From Humitalea rosea (GTDB lineage: Bacteria; Pseudomonadota; Alphaproteobacteria; Acetobacterales; Acetobacteraceae), in the NCBI RefSeq assembly GCF_003253705.1, contig NZ_QKYU01000021.1:31346-95345 (forward strand): DNA of 64,000 nt, read 5' to 3'. Below the pieces are notes generated by a model that was not told the DNA's origin, searched no databases, and worked only from the letters and a program-made list of their open reading frames with translations. Both the position numbers and the translations under genes were made by a program. This document shows positions 44,522-52,777 of the stretch, in pieces. Positions within the stretch are counted from its first letter, which is position 1. Each line of letters begins with the position of its first letter.

Positions 44522-45852
44522 AGCTGCGTTTCGCACCCTCCCCGACCGGGCTGCTGCATGTCGGCAATGCCCGCGTCGCCTTGGCCAATTGGCTGGTCGC
44601 CCGCAAGCAGAAGGCGACATTCGTCCTGCGGCTGGACGATACCGACACCGGCCGCAGCACCCCCGAATTCGCCAAGGCGATCGAGGAGGATCTGCGCTGG
44701 CTGGGCCTGGACTGGGATGAGAGCTTTGCCCAGACCTCTCGGCTGGAGGCTTACGCCGCCGCCATGGAGCGGCTGATCGCCGCCAAGCGCCTCTACCCTT
44801 GCTTCGAGAGCGAGGAAGAACTCGTCGCCAAGCGCGAGCGGCGCCGCCGGGAAGGCCGCGCGCCGGTCTATGACCGCGAGGCGCTGCGGATGACCCCGGC
44901 CCAGATCGCCAAGGCACGGGAGAACGGCAAGACGCCGTACTGGCGCTTCCAGCTTTCGGCCAGGACGGTGACCTGGAAGGACGCCGTGCTCGGCCCGCGT
45001 TCTGTCAAGCTGCAGGCGATCAGCGACCCGGTGCTGGTCCGCGCGGATGGGACCTTCCTCTACACCTTCGCCTCGGTGGTCGATGACCTGGAAACCAAGG
45101 TCACCCACATCATCCGCGGCGAGGATCACGTCACCAATACCGGTGTGCAGCTCGACATCCTGCAGGCGCTGGGGGGTGATTCCCAGAAGGTGTTCTTCGC
45201 CCATCTGCCGCTGCTGACCGACAGCGACGGCGGGCCGCTGTCCAAGCGCCTCGGCTCGCTCTCGCTGCGCCAGATGCGGCGGGATGGGATCGAGCCTGCG
45301 GCCCTTGCGGGGATGCTGGCGACCCTCGGCAGCAGCGCCGATCCGGTCGCGGCCATGCCGGTGGAACTGGTCGAGGGCTTTGACATCACCCGCTTCGGCA
45401 CCTCGCCGGCGCGGTTCGATGTCGCGCAGTTGCTCGTGCTGAACCGGCGGATGCTGCATGCGCTGTCCTTCGCCGATGTGCAGCAGCGCCTGCCCGAGGG
45501 CGCGACCGAGGCCTTCTGGCTCGCCGTGCGCGGCAACCTCGACCTGCCGGCCGAGGCGCGCGACTGGTGGGAGGTGGTGACCGGCGAGGTGCCGGTGCCC
45601 GAGCTCGCCGAGCCCGACCGCGAGACCCTGCGCGCCGCGCTGGAGCTGCTGCCCGAGGGCGAGCCCGGCCCCGACACCTGGTTCGCCTGGACCGCCGACC
45701 TCACCGCCCGCACCGGGGCCAAGGGCCGCAAGCTGTTCCTGCCGCTGCGCCTGGCGCTGACCGGCGTGGACAAGGGCCCCGACCTCAAATCTTTCCTGCC
45801 GCTGCTGACGCGCGAGACGATCACGCGCCGCCTTGCCGCCGCCATTGGATAA
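44518..45852 (+). CDS. gltX: Glutamyl-tRNA synthetase (probable GluRS2-type paralog)
   Basis: Class I synthetase that charges tRNA-Glu and, in organisms lacking GlnRS, also tRNA-Gln for later amidation. 444 residues. The HIGH signature is FAPSPTGLLHVGNARVAL and the KMSKS signature is GGPLSKRLGSLSL; FVLRLDDTDTGRSTPEF and LYPCFESEEELVAKRERRR are typical. Length and short C-terminal domain fit the second GluRS of alphaproteobacteria, but the specificity cannot be told here. ATG 44518 overlaps the preceding stop; cysS follows after 10 bases. Confidence 0.94.
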   Translation: MKLRFAPSPTGLLHVGNARVALANWLVARKQKATFVLRLDDTDTGRSTPEFAKAIEEDLRWLGLDWDESFAQTSRLEAYAAAMERLIAAKRLYPCFESEEELVAKRERRRREGRAPVYDREALRMTPAQIAKARENGKTPYWRFQLSARTVTWKDAVLGPRSVKLQAISDPVLVRADGTFLYTFASVVDDLETKVTHIIRGEDHVTNTGVQLDILQALGGDSQKVFFAHLPLLTDSDGGPLSKRLGSLSLRQMRRDGIEPAALAGMLATLGSSADPVAAMPVELVEGFDITRFGTSPARFDVAQLLVLNRRMLHALSFADVQQRLPEGATEAFWLAVRGNLDLPAEARDWWEVVTGEVPVPELAEPDRETLRAALELLPEGEPGPDTWFAWTADLTARTGAKGRKLFLPLRLALTGVDKGPDLKSFLPLLTRETITRRLAAAIG

Positions 45853-45862
45853 TCCAGCCCCG

Positions 45863-47293
45863 ATGATCCCCGAGCTTTTCTTCCACGACAGCGCCACCCG
45901 GCAGAAGCAGCGCTTCGTGCCGATCGATCCGCAGCATGTCTCGATCTATGTCTGCGGCCCGACGGTCTATGACTTGGCACACCTGGGCAATGCGCGGCCG
46001 GTGATCGTGTTCGACGTGCTGGTGCGGCTGCTGCGGCGGTTCTATCCGCGCGTCACCTATGTCCGGAACATCACGGACATCGACGACAAGATCAACGACC
46101 GCGCCCGCGAGAGCGGCGAGAGCATCGGCGCCATCACCGCCCGCACCACCGAGGCCTTCCACGCCGACATGGCCGCGGTGGGGGCACTTCCGCCCGATGC
46201 GGAACCCCGCGCGACCCAGACCATCGCCGGGATGATCGCCTTCATCGAGCGGCTGATCGCTGGCGGCCATGCCTATGCCGCCGAGGGGCATGTGCTGTTC
46301 GACACGCCCTCCTTCCCCGATTACGGCGCGCTCTCCGGGCGCACGCCCGAGGATCTGATCGCCGGCGCCCGCGTCGAGGTCGCGCCGTTCAAGCGCAACC
46401 CCGGCGATTTCGTGCTGTGGAAGCCGTCGGACGCCGAAACCCCGGGCTGGGACAGCCCCTGGGGCCGTGGCCGGCCGGGCTGGCATATCGAGTGCTCGGC
46501 GATGTCGCTGGCGCAGCTCGGCCCGGATTTCGACATCCATGGCGGCGGCCATGATCTGCTGTTCCCGCATCATGAAAACGAGCGGGCGCAGTCGCTCTGC
46601 GCGTATCCCGGTTCCGGCTTCGCCCGGATGTGGCTGCACAATGGGATGCTGCGGGTGAATGGGGAGAAGATGTCGAAGTCCCTCGGCAATTTCCTCACCC
46701 TGCGCGACATCCTGGCCCGTGGTCCCTGGGCCGGCGAGGCCTTCCGGATGCTGGTGCTGAAGACGCATTACCGCGCGGCACTGGATTTTACGGACGCGGG
46801 GCTCGCCGAGGCGCGGGCCGATTGCGACGACGACTACGCCATGCTGGCGCGCGCGCCGCAGGCAGGATCGGATCGCGCGATGATCGATTGGGCGTTGGCG
46901 CCGCTCTGCGACGACCTGAACACGCCGCTGACCCTGGCGCGGCTGCGCGACCTGCGCACGGTCGAGAATGCGGTGACCACGGGCGGCTCGCCGACCGTGG
47001 GGATGGAGCGGATGGGGCGGCATGACGTGCCGGAGCCCGGCGTCGCCGCGGCCTCCTTCCGCGAGGTCGCCGCGGTGCTCGGCATCGCGCAGAGCGACCC
47101 GACCTCCTGGCGCCAGGGCGGGCTCGAACAGGGCGGGCTGGCGCCGGCCGCGATCGAGGCCGCCATCGCCGCCCGCCTCGCCGCCCGCAAGGCGAAGGAT
47201 TTCGCCGAGGCCGACCGCATCCGCGCGGAACTGGCCGAGCAGGGGGTGGTGCTGGAGGATGGCGCCGGCGGGACGGTCTGGCGCCTTGCCTGA
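45863..47293 (+). CDS. cysS: Cysteinyl-tRNA synthetase
   Basis: 476 residues. Zinc ligands begin with the Cys in YVCGPTVYDLAHLGNARPV (which also carries the HIGH motif) and continue in WHIECSAMS and the HHENERAQS region; KMSKS is GEKMSKSLGNFLTL. The C-terminal helical anticodon-binding domain has AARKAKDFAEADRIRAELAE. ATG 45863 (MIPELFFHDS) is chosen; the frame upstream is only gltX overlap. Same operon as gltX. Confidence 0.97.
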   Translation: MIPELFFHDSATRQKQRFVPIDPQHVSIYVCGPTVYDLAHLGNARPVIVFDVLVRLLRRFYPRVTYVRNITDIDDKINDRARESGESIGAITARTTEAFHADMAAVGALPPDAEPRATQTIAGMIAFIERLIAGGHAYAAEGHVLFDTPSFPDYGALSGRTPEDLIAGARVEVAPFKRNPGDFVLWKPSDAETPGWDSPWGRGRPGWHIECSAMSLAQLGPDFDIHGGGHDLLFPHHENERAQSLCAYPGSGFARMWLHNGMLRVNGEKMSKSLGNFLTLRDILARGPWAGEAFRMLVLKTHYRAALDFTDAGLAEARADCDDDYAMLARAPQAGSDRAMIDWALAPLCDDLNTPLTLARLRDLRTVENAVTTGGSPTVGMERMGRHDVPEPGVAAASFREVAAVLGIAQSDPTSWRQGGLEQGGLAPAAIEAAIAARLAARKAKDFAEADRIRAELAEQGVVLEDGAGGTVWRLA

Positions 47294-47301
47294 TCCGGCT
47301 T

Positions 47302-47330
47302 GATCCTATCCCCCCGGAGGGGATAGGATC
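47302..47330 (+). promoter_or_regulatory. CsoR/RcnR-type operator: perfect 12-bp inverted repeat
   Basis: GATCCTATCCCC (47302-47313) and its exact complement GGGGATAGGATC (47319-47330) flank a 5-base spacer. G/C-runs bounded by ATAG-like arms are the known binding pattern of RcnR/CsoR-family metal sensors. It ends 6 bases before the start codon and overlaps the ribosome-binding purines, so a bound repressor would block transcription directly. Confidence 0.8.
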
Positions 47331-47336
47331 GGCCGC

Positions 47337-47606
47337 ATGTCCAGCCACCCCACCCATCCTGATGTGCTGCGCCGCCTGCGCCTCGCCGCCGGGCATCTGA
47401 ACGGCGTCATCGGCATGATCGAGGCGGGCGCCCCCTGCCTCAAGCTCGCAGCGCAACTGCACGCGGTGGAGCGCGCCATCGCCGCCAGCAAGCGCATCGT
47501 GATCGAAACCCATCTCGACCACTGCCTGGAACACGCGCTCTCCAGCGACGGCGAGGCCGCCCGCGCCGCCGCGGACGAGTTCCGCGCGATCGTGAAACAC
47601 CTGTGA
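47337..47606 (+). CDS. CsoR/RcnR-family metal-sensing repressor
   Basis: 89 residues, all-helical tetramer fold (DUF156). Metal ligand positions are Cys34 (GAPCLKLAAQLHAVERAI), His59 and Cys63 (ETHLDHCLEH), plus His4/His7 at the N-terminus and His20 (AAGHLNGVIGMIEAG). Cys-His-Cys is the CsoR set, but extra N-terminal His and the downstream exporter resemble Ni/Co sensors such as RcnR, DmeR or InrS. Metal release of DNA would turn on the exporter gene, whose GTG overlaps this stop. Operator directly upstream. Confidence 0.9.
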   Translation: MSSHPTHPDVLRRLRLAAGHLNGVIGMIEAGAPCLKLAAQLHAVERAIAASKRIVIETHLDHCLEHALSSDGEAARAAADEFRAIVKHL

Positions 47607-48337
47607 ACGACTTCGGCGCCCTGCTGGGCCAGGGGGGCATGGCGCCCTGGCTGTATCTACCGCTGGCGCTGGGGCTCGGCGCGCTGCATGCGCTGGAACC
47701 GGGCCATGGCAAGACGATGATGGCGGGCTTCATCGTCGCGATCCGCGGCACCCCGGGCCAGGCGGTGCTGCTCGGCGTCTCGGCGGCGGTGGCGCATTCG
47801 CTGGTGGTCTGGACCATCGTGCTGACCGGGCTCTGGCTTGGGCGGGATCTGCTGCCGGAGGCGCTGATGCCCTGGCTCGGGCTGGCCTCGGGGCTGGTGG
47901 CGCTTGGCGTCGCGGGCTGGATGGCACGCGGGGTGCTGCGGCAGCGCGGGCATGGGCACGACCACCATCACGGCCATGACCATGACCATCACCATGACCA
48001 TGCGGCACCCGTGGCGCCCGGAAATGGCCAGATCATCGCCTTCGGCTTCTCGGGCGGCCTCGTGCCCTGCCCCTCGGCGCTGGTGGTGCTGGCGCTGTGC
48101 CTGCATGCCGGCGCCTTCGGCCTCGGCATCGCCACGGTCACCGCCTTCAGCCTTGGCCTCGCGCTGGTTCTGGTCGGCGTCGGGGTCGCGGCGGCCTTCG
48201 GGGCGCGGCGGGCACGGGCCGGCTGGCCCTGGCTCGAACGGGTCGCGGCGCGGGCGCCCTGGCTCTCGGTGGCGGTGATCGCGCTGACCGGGGTTTACGC
48301 CATCGGCCTCGCTGTGAGCCACTTGACCTTCCCATAG
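47603..48337 (+). CDS. RcnA/NiCoT-type nickel/cobalt efflux protein
   Basis: 244 residues, about six membrane segments. The NiCoT signature HALEPGHGKTMMAGFIVAIR is near residues 30-50 with metal-coordinating His, followed by AAVAHSLVVWTIVLTGLWLG. A long His/Asp-rich cytoplasmic loop (HGHDHHHGHDHDHHHDH, about 117-133) and GFSGGLVPCPSALVVL match RcnA-type exporters. It would remove Ni2+ or Co2+. Coupled to the CsoR/RcnR gene upstream by GTGA, a metal-resistance operon. Confidence 0.9.
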   Translation: MNDFGALLGQGGMAPWLYLPLALGLGALHALEPGHGKTMMAGFIVAIRGTPGQAVLLGVSAAVAHSLVVWTIVLTGLWLGRDLLPEALMPWLGLASGLVALGVAGWMARGVLRQRGHGHDHHHGHDHDHHHDHAAPVAPGNGQIIAFGFSGGLVPCPSALVVLALCLHAGAFGLGIATVTAFSLGLALVLVGVGVAAAFGARRARAGWPWLERVAARAPWLSVAVIALTGVYAIGLAVSHLTFP

Positions 48338-48470
48338 GGGGCCGCCGCATCCTTGATGCGCCGGGTCGTCCCCACGCCATGGCAGGGATCACGAAATCCA
48401 CCGCCTCGCCGAAAACCGGAGATCGCGCAAATGCGCGCGCTGCTGGGTCGCCTGCCACGCTGAACCCCTT

Positions 48471-48503
48471 GCGCCGCCCCGCCCCACGGGGCATGGGCGG
48501 CGC
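48471..48503 (+). terminator. Nested GC-rich hairpin before trmJ
   Basis: Outer 9-bp perfect stem GCGCCGCCC / GGGCGGCGC encloses a second perfect stem GCCCC-AC-GGGGC. It lies 3 bases before the trmJ ribosome-binding purines (AAGGAA), so it could end the metal-efflux transcript or control trmJ translation. No T-run. Confidence 0.5.
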
Positions 48504-48520
48504 ATGAAGGAACATTGTTC

Positions 48521-49348
48521 GTGACTGGTGGCCGCCGTGAGGGCGGTGCCGAGCTGGCGCCCCCCCCGGGTGAAAGCCCCATCATCGTGCTGGTCCGCCC
48601 CCAGCTTGGCGAGAACATCGGCACCGCCGCCCGCGCCATGGCCAATGGCGGGCTGTTCCATATGCGGATCGTCGCCCCGCGCGACGGCTGGCCGCAGCCC
48701 TATGCCTGGCGCGCCGCCAGCGGCGCCGACAAGATCCTGGACGCCGCGACCATCCATCCGACCGTCGCCGATGCGGTCGCCGATTGCCACCGCGTCTTCG
48801 CGACCTGCCCGCGCCCGCGCCACATCGTCATCCCCGTCCGCACTGCCCGCGCCGCGGCCGAGGATCTGCGCGAGATCAACGCCCGCCCGCTGCGGGCCGC
48901 GGTGCTGTTCGGCCCGGAACGCGCCGGCCTCGACAATGAGGAGATGGCCTGCGCCGACACGCTGGTCCGCTACCCGCTGAACCCCGCGCATATGTCGCTG
49001 AACCTCGCCCAGGCGGTGATGATCCTCGCCTATGAATGGTGGACGGCGACCGAACCGACGCCCGCGCGCGAATTCATGACCAACGAGACCCGCGTCGCGA
49101 ACAAGGGCGAGGTCGATGGGCTGCTGGGGCGGCTGATGGTGGAGCTGGATGCCTCCGGCTTCCTCGACAACCAGGCCAAGCGGGCGGGGATGGTCCGCAA
49201 CCTCGCGCATTGGTTCCAGCGCGGCGAGGTGACGACGCAGGAACTCCGCACGCTGCATGGCGTCGTCACCGAATTGTCCCGCGGGCGGATGCGCCGCGGG
49301 CGGAAGCCGGATCTGGACGAGAGCCCCCCCTGGGACGACCCCGCATGA
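48521..49348 (+). CDS. trmJ: tRNA (cytidine/uridine-2'-O-)-methyltransferase TrmJ-type (SpoU family)
   Basis: About 275 residues. SPOUT knot motifs: IIVLVRPQLGENIGTAARAM, LFGPERAGLDNEEM and RYPLNPAHMSLNLAQAVMIL, the SAM-binding trefoil. The C-terminal helices follow the TrmJ pattern, which methylates tRNA position 32. GTG 48521 was chosen: AAGGAA is 8 bases upstream, whereas the TTG at 48515 is only 2 away. A long hairpin precedes it. The stop region overlaps the ATG of the hydrolase-fold gene. Confidence 0.9.
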   Translation: MTGGRREGGAELAPPPGESPIIVLVRPQLGENIGTAARAMANGGLFHMRIVAPRDGWPQPYAWRAASGADKILDAATIHPTVADAVADCHRVFATCPRPRHIVIPVRTARAAAEDLREINARPLRAAVLFGPERAGLDNEEMACADTLVRYPLNPAHMSLNLAQAVMILAYEWWTATEPTPAREFMTNETRVANKGEVDGLLGRLMVELDASGFLDNQAKRAGMVRNLAHWFQRGEVTTQELRTLHGVVTELSRGRMRRGRKPDLDESPPWDDPA

Positions 49349-50232
49349 TCCATCCCGACGGCACGCCCATCCCGGCGCTGCCTGATGTCAGCATCACCAC
49401 CGTGGATGCCGCGCGGCTTGGCCTCGCCGGACCCGTGCTGTCGTGGCGGGAGGCGGGCCAAGAGGCGGGCCAAGAGGCGGGGCAACGCCCGGCGGTGCTG
49501 CTGCTGCATGGCGTCGCGGGCAATAGCGCGGCCATGCGCTTCCTCCTGGCGGGGCTGGCACCGGATGCGAGGGTCATCGCCTGGAACGCGCCCGGCTATG
49601 TGTTGAGCGACCCCTTCCTGGCCGAGGCCCCCTCGGGCGAGGCCTATGCCGATGCGGCCCTGGCGCTGCTGGAGGCGCTGGGGGAGGCGGGGCGGGTGCA
49701 TGTCGTGGGCGTGGCCTTCGGCGCGCTGGTCGCGACGGCGCTGGCGGCGCGCCACCCGGAGCGGGTGGCGACGCTGAGCCTGCTCGGCCCCAGCCGGGGC
49801 GAGCGCTGGCGGGGGGCCGAGGCGCGGACGATGATGCTGGCGCTGCGCGCGGCCAGCATCGCCGAGGGCGGCGAGGGGCTCGCCCGGATGCGCACCTCGA
49901 CCCTGGTCTCCCGCGCCGCCGGGCCCGTCGTGGCCGAGCTGGTGCGCGGCGTGCTGCTGGAGACGACGGCGCCGGGGCTGATGGGCTCCGCGCGCTGTGC
50001 CGATCTCGTGGATGTGGTGGTCGATTTCGCGCCGCGCGTGCTGGCGCCGACCCTGGTCGTGACCGGAGCCAAGGATGCGGTGAACCCGCCCTATGTCGGC
50101 GAGGCGATCGCCGCCGCCATCCCCTTCGCCCGCTTCGTCAAGGTGGAGGGGATCGGGCATCTGCTGGATCTGGAGGCGCCGGCGCTGGCCTTGGGCCTGT
50201 TGCGGGAGCACATGGGCTTCCCGGCCCGATAA
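49345..50232 (+). CDS. Alpha/beta hydrolase-fold protein with Ala at the nucleophile position
   Basis: 295 residues. The fold is clear: oxyanion LLLHGVAGNS, acid in GAKDAVNPPYV, catalytic His in VEGIGHLLDLEAPALA. However the nucleophile elbow is GVAFG (122-126), with Ala124 in place of the usual Ser/Cys/Asp, encoded GCC. If correct, the classic catalytic triad is broken, so the protein may be a non-catalytic homolog or use another mechanism. A three-copy EAGQ repeat lies at 37-48. Starts inside the trmJ stop (ATGA); the ABC gene converges 4 bases later. Confidence 0.8.
   Translation: MIHPDGTPIPALPDVSITTVDAARLGLAGPVLSWREAGQEAGQEAGQRPAVLLLHGVAGNSAAMRFLLAGLAPDARVIAWNAPGYVLSDPFLAEAPSGEAYADAALALLEALGEAGRVHVVGVAFGALVATALAARHPERVATLSLLGPSRGERWRGAEARTMMLALRAASIAEGGEGLARMRTSTLVSRAAGPVVAELVRGVLLETTAPGLMGSARCADLVDVVVDFAPRVLAPTLVVTGAKDAVNPPYVGEAIAAAIPFARFVKVEGIGHLLDLEAPALALGLLREHMGFPAR
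49450..49485 (+). repeat. Three-copy 12-base tandem repeat
   Basis: GAGGCGGGCCAA twice, then a one-base variant, encoding EAGQ x3 in the hydrolase-fold gene. Frame-preserving. Confidence 0.85.
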
Positions 50233-50236
50233 TGTC

Positions 50237-51976
50237 TCAGGCCGGCAGCGGCGCCTCGGTCAGTCGGCCATCGGCGACCCTCCAGCCACGGTCGTGGAAG
50301 CGGGCCAGCGCCGGGCGATGCGCGATCGAGACCAGCGCCGTGCCTGGCAGCCGCTCCCGCAACAGCCCGTAGAGCAGCGCCTCCGCCTCGCCATCCAGGC
50401 TCGCGGTCGCCTCGTCCAGGAACAGCCATTCGGGGCGCAGCAGCAGGGCGCGGGCGATGGCGACGCGCTGCTGCTCGCCACCGGAGAGGCGGCGGTCCCA
50501 GACCTCCTCCTGATGCATGCGCGGGATCAGGGCGCCGAGCCCGGTCGCCTCCATCACCTCGGCGACGGCCGCATCGGTGTGCAGGCTCGCATGGTCCGGG
50601 TAGCAGATCGCGCGCTTCAGCGAGCCGAGCGGCAGATAGGGCCGCTGCGGCAGGAACAGCGCGCGGCCGCCATTGGGCCGCTCGATGCCGCCGCTGCCGA
50701 AGGGCCAGATGCCGGCCAGGGCCCGGAACAAAGTGGATTTGCCGCTGCCGGAGGCGCCGGTGATCAGCACATGCTCCCCCGGCCCCGCGATCGTGCCATC
50801 GGCGCCGCGCATCAGCACCCGCCCATCCGGCAGCGCCAGGGTCAGGTCGTGCAGCACCACGCCGGCGCCGCCATTGGTGGTGACGACCGGGCCGCCGGTC
50901 GCGGCATTGGCCTCCGCGATCGCGAGGTTGAAGCCGGAGAGCCGCAGCACGGTCGCGCGCCAGTCGGTCAGGGTCCGGTAGGAGTCCACGAACCAGGACA
51001 GCGAGCCCTGCACCTGGCCGAAGGCGCTGGAGGTCTGGATCAGCCCGCCCAACTGGATCAGCCCGGCGAAATAGGCGGGGGAGGCGACCACGATCGGGAA
51101 GATGCTGGCGACCTGGCTGAAGCCCGCGGTGAAGAAGGTGAGGCGCTTGGTCGCGGTCATGATCGACCACCAGTTGCCGCGCACGATGTCGAAGCGTTCC
51201 TCCAGCGCCTGCTTCTCATCCGCCTCGCCGCCATGCAGCGCGATGCCCTCGCCGCCGTCGCGGACGCGGACCAGGGCGTAGCGGAAGTCGGCCTCGACCT
51301 TTTCCTGGAGGAAGCTGAGCTGGATCAGCGGGCGGCCGATCAGATGCGCGAGCCAGGTGCCGAGCGCCGAATAGATCAGCGCCACCCAGACCATGTAGCC
51401 GGGGATGGTGACGCCCCAGACCTCGATGCTGCCAGACAGGCCCCAGAGCACGAAGATGAAGCTGAACAGCGTCACCACCGCATTCATCAGCCCGAGGCCG
51501 AGGGAGAGCGTGTTGCCGACGAAGAGGCGGCTGTCCTCGGCGATGCGCTGGTCGGGGTTGTCGGTGGCGCCGTCCTGCAGCGACATGCGGTAATGCGCCT
51601 GGCCGGTCAGCCAGTCATCCAGCATCCGCTGGGTCAGCCAGCGCCGCCAGCGGATCTCCAGCGCCTGGCGCAGATAGAGCGAATAGACCGCGATCACGAT
51701 ATAGGCCACGGCGATCAGGCTGAAGCCGGGGAAGCTGCCCTCCGCGGTGGTGCGGCCCAGCAGCAGCAGGCCGAAGAAGGCCTCCTGATCCTTGTTTTGC
51801 AGCGTGTTGTAGAAGGCGTTCTGCCAATAGGTGAGCAGCACGCTCATCCCCACCAGCGACAGGTTCAGCGCCACGACGGCGGCGAGCAGCCCGCGGGCGC
51901 GCCACTTCTCCTCGCTGCTCCAATAGGGGCGGGTCAGCCGCCAGGCGTCGGAGAGCCAGTCGGTACGATCGCCCAT
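50237..51976 (-). CDS. ABC transporter, SbmA/BacA-type fused permease-ATPase
   Basis: 579 residues. An N-terminal membrane domain of the SbmA/BacA/YddA group (about residues 20-340, TQRMLDDWLTGQAHYRMSL, AEDSRLFVGNTLSLGLGLMN) is followed by an ATP-binding domain with Walker A ITGASGSGKST, signature RLSGGEQQRVAIARAL and Walker B LFLDEATASLD. Relatives such as Mycobacterium Rv1819c and BacA handle peptides, vitamin B12 or very-long-chain lipids. Encoded last in a minus-strand run after DUF3253 and DUF1499 genes, 10 bases apart. Substrate unknown. Confidence 0.92.
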   Translation of the reverse strand: MGDRTDWLSDAWRLTRPYWSSEEKWRARGLLAAVVALNLSLVGMSVLLTYWQNAFYNTLQNKDQEAFFGLLLLGRTTAEGSFPGFSLIAVAYIVIAVYSLYLRQALEIRWRRWLTQRMLDDWLTGQAHYRMSLQDGATDNPDQRIAEDSRLFVGNTLSLGLGLMNAVVTLFSFIFVLWGLSGSIEVWGVTIPGYMVWVALIYSALGTWLAHLIGRPLIQLSFLQEKVEADFRYALVRVRDGGEGIALHGGEADEKQALEERFDIVRGNWWSIMTATKRLTFFTAGFSQVASIFPIVVASPAYFAGLIQLGGLIQTSSAFGQVQGSLSWFVDSYRTLTDWRATVLRLSGFNLAIAEANAATGGPVVTTNGGAGVVLHDLTLALPDGRVLMRGADGTIAGPGEHVLITGASGSGKSTLFRALAGIWPFGSGGIERPNGGRALFLPQRPYLPLGSLKRAICYPDHASLHTDAAVAEVMEATGLGALIPRMHQEEVWDRRLSGGEQQRVAIARALLLRPEWLFLDEATASLDGEAEALLYGLLRERLPGTALVSIAHRPALARFHDRGWRVADGRLTEAPLPA

Positions 51977-51986
51977 GGGACAGGTC

Positions 51987-52436
51987 CTAGGAAAGCTGGG
52001 AGGTGAGGGCGGCGATCCACGCCTCGACCCGGCGGGCGTTCACGCCGAAGTCGGAATGGCCGAGCAGGCTGCGGGAATAGAGCGCGAGCCCGGTCGCGGC
52101 ATCGCCCTGGGGCAGCAGCTGCGCCACGATGATGTCGGGGTAGTTCATGAGCGCGCTGCGCTCGACCCATTGCGCCTGGAGCCGCTCGGGCCAGGCGGCG
52201 ATCAGCGTGGTGCGGGGGCGTGCGGCGGCCACGGTCTGCACCGCGGCCCAGAGCCGGCCCTGCCCCACCGGGAAGGGGGCCAGGATGCGGTGCGGCTTCG
52301 GCCCCGGCGCGCCCTCCGGCGCGGCGAGGCAGGTATTGGGCGAGCCGGGCAGCACGAGATTTGCCAGATCGAGCGGCACCGGCGCCCCAAGCCCCCCGGC
52401 GCCCGAGCCGAATAGCAGCGAGAGCGCATTGGGCAT
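51987..52436 (-). CDS. DUF1499-family protein
   Basis: 149 residues, probably periplasm-facing or cytosolic with no strong signal peptide. The C-terminal stretch LYSRSLLGHSDFGVNARRVE is the DUF1499 hallmark (S-R-S-x-x-G-x-x-D-x-G-x-N-x-x-R). Function of the family is unknown; plant and bacterial members occur. It sits between the DUF3253 gene (2-base gap) and the ABC transporter gene (10-base gap). Confidence 0.8.
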   Translation of the reverse strand: MPNALSLLFGSGAGGLGAPVPLDLANLVLPGSPNTCLAAPEGAPGPKPHRILAPFPVGQGRLWAAVQTVAAARPRTTLIAAWPERLQAQWVERSALMNYPDIIVAQLLPQGDAATGLALYSRSLLGHSDFGVNARRVEAWIAALTSQLS

Positions 52437-52438
52437 GG

Positions 52439-52699
52439 TCAGCTATCCTGGCGCAGGCGCAGCCGGATCACGCCACGGACCGCTTCCGCCGCGACCGGCT
52501 TGCCTTTGCGGAGGATGTCGATGCGCCCCTCGGCCTGCAAGGCCAGGGCGGCGCGGCGGACGCGGCCCATCAGCGGGCGCCAGGCGGCTTCCTCCGCTTC
52601 CAGGGAGCGGGCGACCTCGGTCGGGCAGATGGATTTGCCCGGGCCGGCGGCGGTGGTCAGGGCGAGGATGGCCTCGGGGATGGCGGCATCGGCGGTCAT
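52439..52699 (-). CDS. DUF3253-family protein
   Basis: 86 residues from ATG 52699. Small helical winged-helix-like fold with ICPTEVARSLEAEEAAWRPL, a set typical of DUF3253, then VRRAALALQAEGRIDILRKG. Members may bind nucleic acid but no function is established. First in the three-gene minus-strand run leading to the ABC transporter. Confidence 0.8.
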   Translation of the reverse strand: MTADAAIPEAILALTTAAGPGKSICPTEVARSLEAEEAAWRPLMGRVRRAALALQAEGRIDILRKGKPVAAEAVRGVIRLRLRQDS

Positions 52700-52777
52700 G
52701 GGCGCCACCGGGGCAGGTCATGGATCATGCGCCCGGTATGGCCATTGCCACGCCGGACGCAAGTGCCAAGCCCGGCA

